Shown: positions 17,235 through 25,219 of the stretch, one piece after another | How positions within the stretch are numbered: position 1 is the first letter of the stretch | Layout of the letters: each line of letters starts with the position of its first letter | Source of the DNA: an uncultured Bacilli bacterium | GTDB taxonomy: Bacteria > Bacillota_I > Bacilli_A > RF39 > UBA660 | NCBI GenBank assembly: GCA_934167935.1 | Contig: CAKPMH010000004.1 | Span: 1 to 64,000, forward strand | Reading direction: 5' to 3' | DNA length: 64,000 nucleotides | Made by a program: the position numbers and the translations under genes | Notes under the pieces: generated by a model | Databases searched by the model: none | Seen by the model: only the letters and a program-made list of their open reading frames with translations | What the model was told of the DNA's origin: nothing

Positions 17235-17462
17235 TTATTTCTCCTTTTTATTTATTTTTTCTAGTGTTATTAATATATTTTCTTTTTTTGCTATTTCTAA
17301 AAAATTATTAAGGCTCATTGTGTTTTTTCCTAATTCGTAGCTTTGCACTGTATCTTTACTTTTTCCTATTTTTTTTGCGAATTCTGGTTGTGTTAATTCT
17401 GACCATTCTCTTATTATTTTAATTATTTCTTTTGCTTCATAACTATTTGCTATTATTTTCAT
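17235..17462 (-). CDS. Phage XRE-family regulator (75 residues)
   Basis: A compact HTH protein. The motif TQPEFAKKIGKSKDTVQSYE (about residues 24-43) is a classical XRE helix-turn-helix, followed by the usual fourth helix. It sits second in the leftward operon, 21 bases after the other XRE gene. Together the two probably control the divergent structural operon. Confidence 0.85.
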   Translation of the reverse strand: MKIIANSYEAKEIIKIIREWSELTQPEFAKKIGKSKDTVQSYELGKNTMSLNNFLEIAKKENILITLEKINKKEK

Positions 17463-17483
17463 TTGATAATTCTAATATATTTA

Positions 17484-17720
17484 TTATATTTCTTTCCTTT
17501 CTATGTTTTTAGTTGATATTTCTTCTTTTGTTTTTTTATTTCTAAATATAATTTCATAATTACACATTTTTGCTATTTTTTCTATATTTTCAAAATTTAT
17601 ATCTGTTTTTTCTCTTTCATAGTCCGATAATGTTGTTCTTCCTATATTTGTTAATAAACTAATTTTTTCTTGACTTAAATTATTACTTTTTCTCATGTAT
17701 TTTAGAATTTTTCCTATCAT
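17484..17720 (-). CDS. Phage XRE-family repressor (78 residues)
   Basis: An HTH protein with LSQEKISLLTNIGRTTLSDYE (about residues 15-35) and a basic/acidic tail. Its RBS is GAGGGG, 5 bases before the ATG. It is the gene nearest the operator-promoter region and divergent from the phage structural operon, the standard place of a prophage repressor. Confidence 0.85.
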   Translation of the reverse strand: MIGKILKYMRKSNNLSQEKISLLTNIGRTTLSDYEREKTDINFENIEKIAKMCNYEIIFRNKKTKEEISTKNIERKEI

Positions 17721-17740
17721 ATTATCCCCTCATTAATATT

Positions 17741-17815
17741 GTCGCAAAATTCCACAAATATATCTTGACTTGTGGAGAAATTCGACATATAATTATGTTA
17801 GTGGAGTATTTCCAC
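17741..17815 (+). promoter_or_regulatory. Phage lytic/structural promoter with three operator-like dyads
   Basis: A near-perfect sigma-A promoter reads rightward: TTGACT at 17765-17770, 17-base spacer and TATAAT at 17788-17793. Around it, 17741-17757 and 17770-17786 are inverted copies of the pattern TTGTGGA-N7-GAC, and 17801-17815 (GTGGA/TCCAC) is a third, shorter dyad. The second copy fills the promoter spacer. XRE repressor binding here would block the structural operon (inference). Confidence 0.8.
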
Positions 17816-17895
17816 ATATTTATAAAATAAAATATTAATTTAGTGTCAGATATTTTATTTTATAATCCCCCCTGATAGAAAGGAGATAAAAGAGA

Positions 17896-18195
17896 ATGAC
17901 TTTAGATTTTAATAGAACTCAAACCGAATTAAAGGAAAATGAAATGTTGATTCTTCCGATAACTGCATTTAAAACTAAAACTGGTAAAACTTGTTTAAAA
18001 TATGCTTTCCCAAAGAAGACTAAAACCGACTACGAAAAAGGTTACGCCGTAGTTATGGATCAATGGTTCGATAATACAAGCGTATTTGACAAAATAGGTT
18101 CAGAAAAATTCGGTAAAGAAATGAAAGTAAAATTTGAGTACAAAGTTAGAAATAATGGTTCTGCTTATATCTCGATAACTGATTTATGTATATAG
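17896..18195 (+). CDS. Putative phage ssDNA-binding protein (gene V-like)
   Basis: 99 residues, first gene of the rightward operon, with RBS AAAGGAG. The predicted make-up is beta-rich with many Lys and aromatic residues (ILPITAFKTKTGKTCLKYAF, then KVKFEYKVRNNGSAYISI), fitting a small OB-fold ssDNA-binding protein that coats phage single strands. The assignment rests on position, size and composition, not on a recognised motif. Confidence 0.6.
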   Translation: MTLDFNRTQTELKENEMLILPITAFKTKTGKTCLKYAFPKKTKTDYEKGYAVVMDQWFDNTSVFDKIGSEKFGKEMKVKFEYKVRNNGSAYISITDLCI

Positions 18196-18443
18196 TGCAT
18201 TGGTTAAATGAAAACAATAATCTAAGTTATTATAAATTTTATAATTTTATATCTTTTGATTTAAAACCTGGTTTCACAAATAGTTATGGACATACTATTA
18301 TAGATATTTATTACTATGATAACAAGAGAAAAATGCTATTAACAAAAGATGAAAAAGAAAAACTTTTTTCAGAAAAAAAACACATACCTTTAAAAACTAA
18401 GATTATAAATCATTTAATCAATTTTCTATATAAAATCCAATAG
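18186..18443 (+). CDS. Hypothetical phage protein (85 residues)
   Basis: It overlaps the previous gene by 10 bases and has no separate RBS, so it would depend on coupling; a GTG three codons further in is an alternative start. The product is Tyr-, Asn- and Lys-rich, without membrane helices. No family is recognised. Confidence 0.5.
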   Translation: MYIVHWLNENNNLSYYKFYNFISFDLKPGFTNSYGHTIIDIYYYDNKRKMLLTKDEKEKLFSEKKHIPLKTKIINHLINFLYKIQ

Positions 18444-18444
18444 T

Positions 18445-18485
18445 TATAAAATGAAATTCTTCCTCTGTTTGAATCTCATTTTATA
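18445..18485 (+). promoter_or_regulatory. Stem-loop just upstream of the major coat gene
   Basis: TATAAAATGA (18445-18454) and TCATTTTATA (18476-18485) pair perfectly; ATTC (18456-18459) and GAAT (18471-18474) extend the stem after one mismatch. It ends 14 bases before the coat gene's Shine-Dalgarno. It could be a processing site or a 5' stabiliser for the coat transcript (inference). Confidence 0.6.
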
Positions 18486-18511
18486 TATAAAAGAATAAAG
18501 GAGGTAATCTT

Positions 18512-18703
18512 ATGAATGTTTTAACAGCTGCAACTGCTGAAGATGTAACTGGTGTATTAGGAATATTCGGTGCTGTTGCTAAATGGCTATTTGGACAAAT
18601 AGGTGAATTAGTAACAATAGTAATGGCTAATCCATTATTATTAATTCCAATCGGTGTTATTATGACATACACAGTTATATCTGTATTTAAAAGATTATTC
18701 TAA
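18512..18703 (+). CDS. Phage major coat protein candidate (pVIII-like)
   Basis: 63 residues with the strongest RBS of the phage (AAAGGAGG). A small-residue-rich N-terminal part (VLTAATAEDVTGVLG), two hydrophobic stretches and a basic end (FKRLF) fit a filamentous-phage major coat protein with a membrane helix and a positively charged DNA-facing C-terminus. It has a stem-loop before it and a terminator right after it, as expected for a gene that must be over-expressed. Confidence 0.75.
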   Translation: MNVLTAATAEDVTGVLGIFGAVAKWLFGQIGELVTIVMANPLLLIPIGVIMTYTVISVFKRLF

Positions 18704-18728
18704 TAAAAAGGGTTTTCCCCTTTTTATT
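18702..18728 (+). terminator. Terminator after the coat gene
   Basis: AATAAAAAGGG pairs with CCCTTTTTATT around a 5-base loop. The T5-ATT of the 3' arm acts as the release tract. Filamentous phages commonly have a terminator here to separate coat from minor proteins. Confidence 0.8.
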
Positions 18729-18750
18729 AAAATAAAATAGGAGTGATAGT

Positions 18751-18927
18751 ATGCTAAGTTTGATAATGTTTATTATAGGATTTGTAATAGGTATTATAGT
18801 TACGTTTATTTTCTTTTATGTATTCTTTAGTAAATTTGTATTAAAAACAAATAGTTTAGCTAAAGTTGTTAAAGATTTTGATTTAGATCTAGATTTTTTT
18901 AAAGGAGATAGTACCTATGAAAAATAA
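18751..18927 (+). CDS. 58-residue phage membrane protein
   Basis: ATG behind ATAGGAG. The first 30 residues are one or two hydrophobic helices (IMFIIGFVIGIIVTFIFFYVFF), followed by a polar tail with DFDLDLDFF. It overlaps the adsorption-protein gene by 11 bases. Possibly a minor coat protein. Confidence 0.6.
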   Translation: MLSLIMFIIGFVIGIIVTFIFFYVFFSKFVLKTNSLAKVVKDFDLDLDFFKGDSTYEK

Positions 18928-20539
18928 ATCATTAATATTAATTATACCTTTTCTAGCTTTTATATTTATATTTGGGGTTAATAATGTAAAAGCTGAAGAA
19001 AACTATATTATAAAAAGTTATTATTCGCCAATTAATTCAAAATTTGTTGATAGTAATATTACAATAACTGAAGAACAAGTAAATAATATTTTTATGACAG
19101 ATAAAGAAAAATTTATTGAATATGATAATCAAACTACATATGGAAAAGGTTATATAAAAAGTCTTTTATCAATGTTTGATAAAGGTTCATTTGAAGAATA
19201 TTTAAATAATTATGATAGTTGGTTAATTGTTAATGATGATTCACGTAATGGAGATAGATTGTATTTTTTTAATAAAGAAGATATTTATTTAAAGGCTATT
19301 AATGAAAGTTCATCAAGTAAATATTTTAGTGTTGTTATTAAACAAGGTTATGCTTATTCTTTTTATAGTAATTCTTACTGGAAAATAAATGATCAAATTC
19401 TAAGTTATCCATATTTATATTATTCAAATAGCAATATCACAAGAACATATCCAGATACACAAAATTATAAAACATTATTATTATCAAGTAGTGATTTAAT
19501 AAAATTAGCATTCGGAAATACTTTAGCTCCAGAAATAAACATAACAAAATTTGGAGAAACATCTGTTAATGATGCGTTTGGTAATGAAAAGATATCAAGT
19601 ATAACATATAATATAAATTTTACGACATTCAACTTAAATAATTATAAATATTTATATAGTTTTAATAATAAAGATTGGACAAGTATAAATGAAAATGATT
19701 ATAAATTATTAGTTAAAGAAAATGGAACATTTTATGTAAAAGTAACTGATATGAATGATAATTACATAACAAGTGCTACTTTTACAACAACAGGCATTGA
19801 TGGTGTACCACCAAATATTATAGATGATGTTAATTTTGAAAAGGACGGAGTAACTTATAATCATTTGTTAAAAATTCCAGTTAAATATTTATACAATCAA
19901 AAAGAAAGAAAATTTAAAGACTATTCTGTATATTTCTTATCTAAAAGTAAAGATGATCCTAATAGTGAATTTTATATAACTTTAGAAAATGAAGGAGAAG
20001 GAAAAGAATTACCTGTTATAGTTAACTTTTATGAAAATATAAAAGATATCAGTCAAGTAATTATTGATAAAGGACAGACTACAGGCTCAAGTGGAAATTA
20101 TCATACAAGTGGTGGAGGTAGACATGATATTGGTGGTACTTGTGATCCTTCTAATTTACCTTATCAAACACGTATTTATAATGATAATACGAATTATTAC
20201 AATATCTTATATTTAAAATTTAATTCATGTAGTGATTATGAGGTATCTTTAAGTGATTTTAGTACTACATATGTATATGTATATTACAATGCTAGACTTT
20301 ATGAAAATTTAGATAGTATTACTAAAGATTATGAAGATAATCCTGATAATTTTGAAAGTAGTGATAAAAACTTTGTAGATTATATAAGTACAGCTTTAAA
20401 TTATTTTGTTGTTCCAGTAAAAGAGATAATAAAGCTTGTTACATATTTCTTTAATGGAATGCCACCTATATTACGTTATATGTTTATTACTTTGTTTATA
20501 GTTGGTATAGTCTTAATTGTTTATCAATTATTATTATAA
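18917..20539 (+). CDS. Phage adsorption / minor coat protein candidate (pIII-like)
   Basis: 540 residues, RBS AAAGGAG. A signal peptide (about 1-27, ending VKAEE), a long extracellular region, a Gly/Ser-rich linker near residues 390-412 (GSSGNYHTSGGGRHDIGG) and one C-terminal membrane helix (about 519-539). This is the layout of pIII, which binds the host receptor and anchors at the virion end. The N-terminal domains show no family I can name, as expected for a receptor-binding protein. Confidence 0.75.
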   Translation: MKNKSLILIIPFLAFIFIFGVNNVKAEENYIIKSYYSPINSKFVDSNITITEEQVNNIFMTDKEKFIEYDNQTTYGKGYIKSLLSMFDKGSFEEYLNNYDSWLIVNDDSRNGDRLYFFNKEDIYLKAINESSSSKYFSVVIKQGYAYSFYSNSYWKINDQILSYPYLYYSNSNITRTYPDTQNYKTLLLSSSDLIKLAFGNTLAPEINITKFGETSVNDAFGNEKISSITYNINFTTFNLNNYKYLYSFNNKDWTSINENDYKLLVKENGTFYVKVTDMNDNYITSATFTTTGIDGVPPNIIDDVNFEKDGVTYNHLLKIPVKYLYNQKERKFKDYSVYFLSKSKDDPNSEFYITLENEGEGKELPVIVNFYENIKDISQVIIDKGQTTGSSGNYHTSGGGRHDIGGTCDPSNLPYQTRIYNDNTNYYNILYLKFNSCSDYEVSLSDFSTTYVYVYYNARLYENLDSITKDYEDNPDNFESSDKNFVDYISTALNYFVVPVKEIIKLVTYFFNGMPPILRYMFITLFIVGIVLIVYQLLL

Positions 20540-20553
20540 AAGGAGTTGTTAAT

Positions 20554-20832
20554 ATGAGTATTATACAAGATATTTCCGATTTTATTGGTTCTGCTTCAAC
20601 AGTCTTTGGAGCTTTCTTTTCAAGTTTAGTTGATTTAGTTTCTAACTTTAGTGAACGATTAGGAGAAGCTTTTTCGTTAATAGTTTATTTGATTACATAT
20701 TTACCTAATATTATAGTTGGTTCTATGTTTTCAAATTTACCATTAGTTTTTCAACATGGTATTACTTCATTATTTTCAATTTTCATATTATTATTTATTC
20801 TAAAATTATTCCAATTGATAAAATTTTGGTAG
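20554..20832 (+). CDS. Phage membrane protein (pVI-like position)
   Basis: 92 residues, RBS AAAGGAG. Three hydrophobic stretches (about 13-32, 40-58 and 70-90) separated by short polar loops. It follows the pIII-like gene directly, the place of gene VI, whose product caps the virion together with pIII. Identification is by synteny. Confidence 0.65.
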   Translation: MSIIQDISDFIGSASTVFGAFFSSLVDLVSNFSERLGEAFSLIVYLITYLPNIIVGSMFSNLPLVFQHGITSLFSIFILLFILKLFQLIKFW

Positions 20833-20844
20833 GAGGTTATTTAT

Positions 20845-21003
20845 ATGTATTTAGATATTTATAATAAAGTAAAAGAGATTCTTGGTGTTTTACCACCAGA
20901 ATTAGACTACGTTTATGCTATATGTGCTATATTAGTTTTTGCAGCTGTTATATTTGTTGTAATAGCACCATTTGTAGTGATTTATAGGTTAACAAGTAAA
21001 TAA
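20845..21003 (+). CDS. 52-residue phage membrane protein
   Basis: ATG 8 bases behind AGGAGG, TAA at 21001-21003. A polar N-terminus (MYLDIYNKVKEIL) is followed by a strongly hydrophobic helix (about residues 24-47) and a basic end. The strong RBS and coat-like layout make it a second coat candidate. Confidence 0.65.
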   Translation: MYLDIYNKVKEILGVLPPELDYVYAICAILVFAAVIFVVIAPFVVIYRLTSK

Positions 21004-21004
21004 T

Positions 21005-21286
21005 ATGTATGCTATTTTAGATTATGTTTTATTTATTATAAAAAATATAGTTCATGTATTAAGTATAAAGCCTTTTCCTGATGTAAATTTATCATATATT
21101 GAGTTATTATGCGGTTCAGTTGTTATAGGTGCATTGTTAAAATTGTGTTTTGGTGGTTTAAAAGAGTCTGAAAGATTTACTAATAGTACTTTAAAAGATT
21201 TTACTAAAACATCTAAAAATATTTCTAATGATGTAAGAAAAAAGCAAGTTGTTGAAGAGTATGAGCCAAGACATGCTAAAAAGTAG
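21005..21286 (+). CDS. 93-residue phage membrane protein
   Basis: Starts two bases after the previous stop. Two hydrophobic segments (about 3-20 and 29-47) and a charged C-terminal half rich in Lys, Ser and Thr. Not recognised. Confidence 0.6.
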   Translation: MYAILDYVLFIIKNIVHVLSIKPFPDVNLSYIELLCGSVVIGALLKLCFGGLKESERFTNSTLKDFTKTSKNISNDVRKKQVVEEYEPRHAKK

Positions 21287-21295
21287 GGGAGTTTT

Positions 21296-21469
21296 ATGAG
21301 TAAAAAATATTTATATGTAATTATTATTGTTCTTGTATTATGCCTATTAGGTTATATTAATTTACCTAAAATTAATTTAGGACAATGTAATGGAAATGAT
21401 TATCAAAAGACATTATATATAAAAATGCCTTTTGTAAATATTCCAATAAATTTAAATGTGTGTAAGTAG
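21296..21469 (+). CDS. 57-residue secreted or anchored phage protein
   Basis: ATG behind AGGGGAG. Residues 6-20 are a strongly hydrophobic segment (YVIIIVLVLCLLGY) after MSKK, followed by a 37-residue polar part with two Cys. It could be a signal-anchored virion protein. Confidence 0.55.
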   Translation: MSKKYLYVIIIVLVLCLLGYINLPKINLGQCNGNDYQKTLYIKMPFVNIPINLNVCK

Positions 21470-21477
21470 GTGTATAT

Positions 21478-21669
21478 ATGTATACAATTGTAAAATTAGA
21501 ATTAATTAAAAAATTTCTTAATTATTATGATATAGATTATGATTTGTTGTCTATTGATGTACAAGCTATTATATGTGTTTTATCTAATATATTTGTTGTA
21601 TTATTTTTCTTTATTATGTTTTATATAGTTTATAGATTATTAAAAAAATTTTTTAGCTTTATTTTTTAG
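21478..21669 (+). CDS. 63-residue phage membrane protein
   Basis: Starts eight bases after the previous stop. A polar N-terminal half and a hydrophobic helix (about 31-52), then a basic/aromatic tail (RLLKKFFSFIF). Unknown; one of the string of small membrane genes. Confidence 0.55.
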   Translation: MYTIVKLELIKKFLNYYDIDYDLLSIDVQAIICVLSNIFVVLFFFIMFYIVYRLLKKFFSFIF

Positions 21670-21685
21670 TGGGGGAGTGATATAA

Positions 21686-21877
21686 ATGAAAGAAAGTTTA
21701 ATATTTTTATTAGAAAAATATGGAATAATGAATTATACTTGTATAATTATGATTTTAGGCGTTGTTATTTCAACTATATATAATATTATACTTAGTTTAA
21801 CTAATTATATAGATAATAGAGCAAGATTTTATTTTGCTAAAAGAAAAGAATTAAAGAAGAATAGGGAAAGAATATAA
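21686..21877 (+). CDS. 63-residue phage membrane protein
   Basis: RBS GGGGGAG. One hydrophobic helix (about 18-39) and a very basic C-terminus (AKRKELKKNRERI), the polarity expected of a protein whose C-terminus faces the cytoplasm and phage DNA. Overlaps the next gene by one base. Confidence 0.55.
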   Translation: MKESLIFLLEKYGIMNYTCIIMILGVVISTIYNIILSLTNYIDNRARFYFAKRKELKKNRERI

Positions 21878-22017
21878 TGCAAGAATTAATAAAAGCATTT
21901 TATAAATTATTTACTAATAAAGATTTTATTTTTAATTGTATAATTCCTTTTATTATTTGTTTTACATCATATTTAATAACTAAAGAAATGGTATTAGTAG
22001 AATGCAAGAAGGATTAA
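21877..22017 (+). CDS. 46-residue phage membrane protein
   Basis: Its ATG shares one base with the previous TAA (TAATG). One hydrophobic helix (about 18-34) and a short polar tail ending CKKD. Overlaps the following gene by 16 bases, which indicates translational coupling. Confidence 0.5.
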   Translation: MQELIKAFYKLFTNKDFIFNCIIPFIICFTSYLITKEMVLVECKKD

Positions 22018-22289
22018 AAATTGTTTCATCTAAGAAATTAGGTAAAAAATGGAAATGGCATATATATGATGATGGTTCTGGTTATTTGGTTGCACCTGAT
22101 GGAACTTATTATATGGGTTTTGATTTACAAACTAATGAGTATCAAATAACAATGCATTCAAGATATGAACTATTTCCATTAGATTATTATTATATTGATG
22201 GAATTAAACCTAGTGAATTTAAGCCTTTTGAATATATGGAAAATGAAATGATTAGTTATTTAGAAAGGAATAAAAATGTCGTTAGTTAG
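22002..22289 (+). CDS. Hypothetical phage protein (95 residues)
   Basis: Soluble, Tyr-rich (HIYDDGSGYLVAPDGTYYMG), with no membrane helix. It overlaps both neighbours (16 and 14 bases), so it is read with the Zot gene. Not recognised; possibly an assembly cofactor. Confidence 0.55.
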   Translation: MQEGLKIVSSKKLGKKWKWHIYDDGSGYLVAPDGTYYMGFDLQTNEYQITMHSRYELFPLDYYYIDGIKPSEFKPFEYMENEMISYLERNKNVVS

Positions 22290-23076
22290 TTATTGTGGTA
22301 TTCCTGGAAGTGGAAAAACATTAGATGCAACTAGAGAAGCATTAAAACATTATAAAAAAGAAAATAAACCTTTAAAGAGATTTATTTCATATATATATTA
22401 TAAATTAGATCTAAAAAATAAAAAGTTTGATTTTTTATATTATAATAAATTTCCTAAAAAAAAGATAAATAGTGTTTATTCTAATTATCCAATATTATTA
22501 GATAAGAAAAATAAAATATATTCTAATTATTGTAATATATGGGACTTAAATAATGATTTTTCGTTTTTACCTAATAGTATTATTATTATTGATGAAATTC
22601 AATTATATGTTGATAGTGAAGATTATAAAGATAAAGATATAAATAAAAGATTAAAAATGATTGCTAAATTTTTACAAGCACATAGACATTTTGGAATAGA
22701 TAAAATTATATTTATTTCACAACATCCTAGCCGCATTTTTAAAAAGGGTAGGAATATATGCGAAAGCTATTTAAAACATAAAAAAGTTATAAATATACCT
22801 ATTATACCTATATCTATTATACGAAGTGTTGGTTATTATGAATTAGATTATTATGGAAGATACATTCCAAAAGATAGAGAAACAAGAAAAAAACTAGAAT
22901 TTGATTATTATAAAAGAACAAGATTTTTTAATAGAAAAAAATTATATAAAGCGTATGACAGTAGATATTTGAGTAATTACAATTATAATAAACCTTTAAT
23001 TTATCATGGTAATTTTGATAGTTTAAAATTAGATTTTCATGTATTAGAAGAAGCATTTAAAGATGATAGTCTATAA
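22276..23076 (+). CDS. Zot/pI-family virion assembly ATPase
   Basis: 266 residues. Walker A GIPGSGKT (8-15) and Walker B SIIIIDEIQL (101-110) are those of the Zot (zonular occludens toxin-like) family, the hallmark gene of inoviruses, which drives extrusion of the filament at the membrane. QAHRHFGIDKIIFISQHPS resembles the sensor region of the family. pI of M13 and Zot of CTXphi are longer (about 350-400 residues) with a C-terminal membrane helix and an outer domain; neither is evident here. Membrane attachment may come from a neighbouring small membrane protein. Confidence 0.88.
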   Translation: MSLVSYCGIPGSGKTLDATREALKHYKKENKPLKRFISYIYYKLDLKNKKFDFLYYNKFPKKKINSVYSNYPILLDKKNKIYSNYCNIWDLNNDFSFLPNSIIIIDEIQLYVDSEDYKDKDINKRLKMIAKFLQAHRHFGIDKIIFISQHPSRIFKKGRNICESYLKHKKVINIPIIPISIIRSVGYYELDYYGRYIPKDRETRKKLEFDYYKRTRFFNRKKLYKAYDSRYLSNYNYNKPLIYHGNFDSLKLDFHVLEEAFKDDSL

Positions 23077-23082
23077 GTTTGC

Positions 23083-23115
23083 TTTAGCAAAAAAAGCTCT
23101 TAGCTTTTTGCTAAA
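23083..23115. other. Stem-loop between zot and the rep pair
   Basis: TTTAGCAAAAAAAGCT and AGCTTTTTGCTAAA form a long stem (two-base bulge) with a 3-base loop. No T-run follows, so it may be a packaging signal or a partial terminator rather than a full stop. Confidence 0.6.
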
Positions 23116-23135
23116 ACAATGAGAGGGGTGTTATT

Positions 23136-23278
23136 GTGTATGATATAAAATTACAGAACTTAACAACTGGAGAATATTTTGTTAAAACTATAAATAGTCC
23201 TTACTTATTTGAAAAGTATGTAAAAAAGATAAAATATTCTAAAAAAGTAAGAATAGTTAGTTATATATGCTATAATTA

Positions 23279-23279
<1 letters not shown>
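23136..23279 (+). CDS. 47-residue phage protein upstream of rep (GTG start)
   Basis: GTG 5 bases behind GAGAGGGGTG; its stop overlaps the rep start as TAATG. The product is basic and Tyr-rich (FEKYVKKIKYSKKVRIVSY) and looks like a small nucleic-acid-binding or coupling protein. Not recognised. Confidence 0.5.
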
Positions 23280-24334
<1,055 letters not shown>

Positions 24335-25219
24335 TCTTTATAATTTCCAACATATTGTGCATCTGAAATTAAATTATCTACGACGCTTACATCGTTATAA
24401 TTTGGAACAAAATTACTATTTGCTATATATCCTTGGAATAAGTATCCTGATTGTTTTGAATCCATTATATACCATACAACAGAATAACCATCAATTGTTG
24501 CATCACCAACTATTACTTTTTTACCATTTATTTGTGTATAATGTAAATTTTTAATATTTACTCCTTCAGCTTGATATGCAGTTTCAAGTGTTTTTAGACT
24601 TGTTATTGAGCTTAATGATATATTATTAACAACTACACCAATATAGTATTTATCATTTGTAATAATTAATGAATTACTATCTGTATCTGTTTCATAATTA
24701 TAACCTGATACTTTATTAAATTTAAATCCATTAGATGTAATTGTATTTGCATTAGTTGTAGTCGTAGTTGTTGTACCATTGGTACCAGTGTTAGTACCAG
24801 TATTAGTACCAGTATTTATTGGCTCATCATAATCATTTTTGTTGTGTGATTTATTATTATCTTTGTTTAAAAATAATAAAAGTCCTACAACTATAACTAA
24901 TAAAACAACTATTGTCCCAAGTATTATATATGGCATATTATTGTTTTTATTTTTATTAGTTGATGCATTAGAATTTTGATTGTTATTAGGTGCTTGATTT
25001 ATATTTTGATTATTATAATTTTGCATTTGAGAATTATTATTTAGTATATTATTTTGATTATTTAAATTACTATTCATATTTATTTGATTAGAAATAACAT
25101 TATCCCCTACTCTATTTTCATTATTATTTATAATAGGTTCACCACAATTTCTACAAAATTTTTCTCCTTCAAAAACTTGTGAACCACATTTTTTACAATT
25201 ATTCATTTTTATCACACTC

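Noticed and set aside
22276..23076. Zot as a toxin gene
   Set aside because: The family name comes from cholera phage, but the protein here is a phage assembly ATPase; no toxin domain is present.
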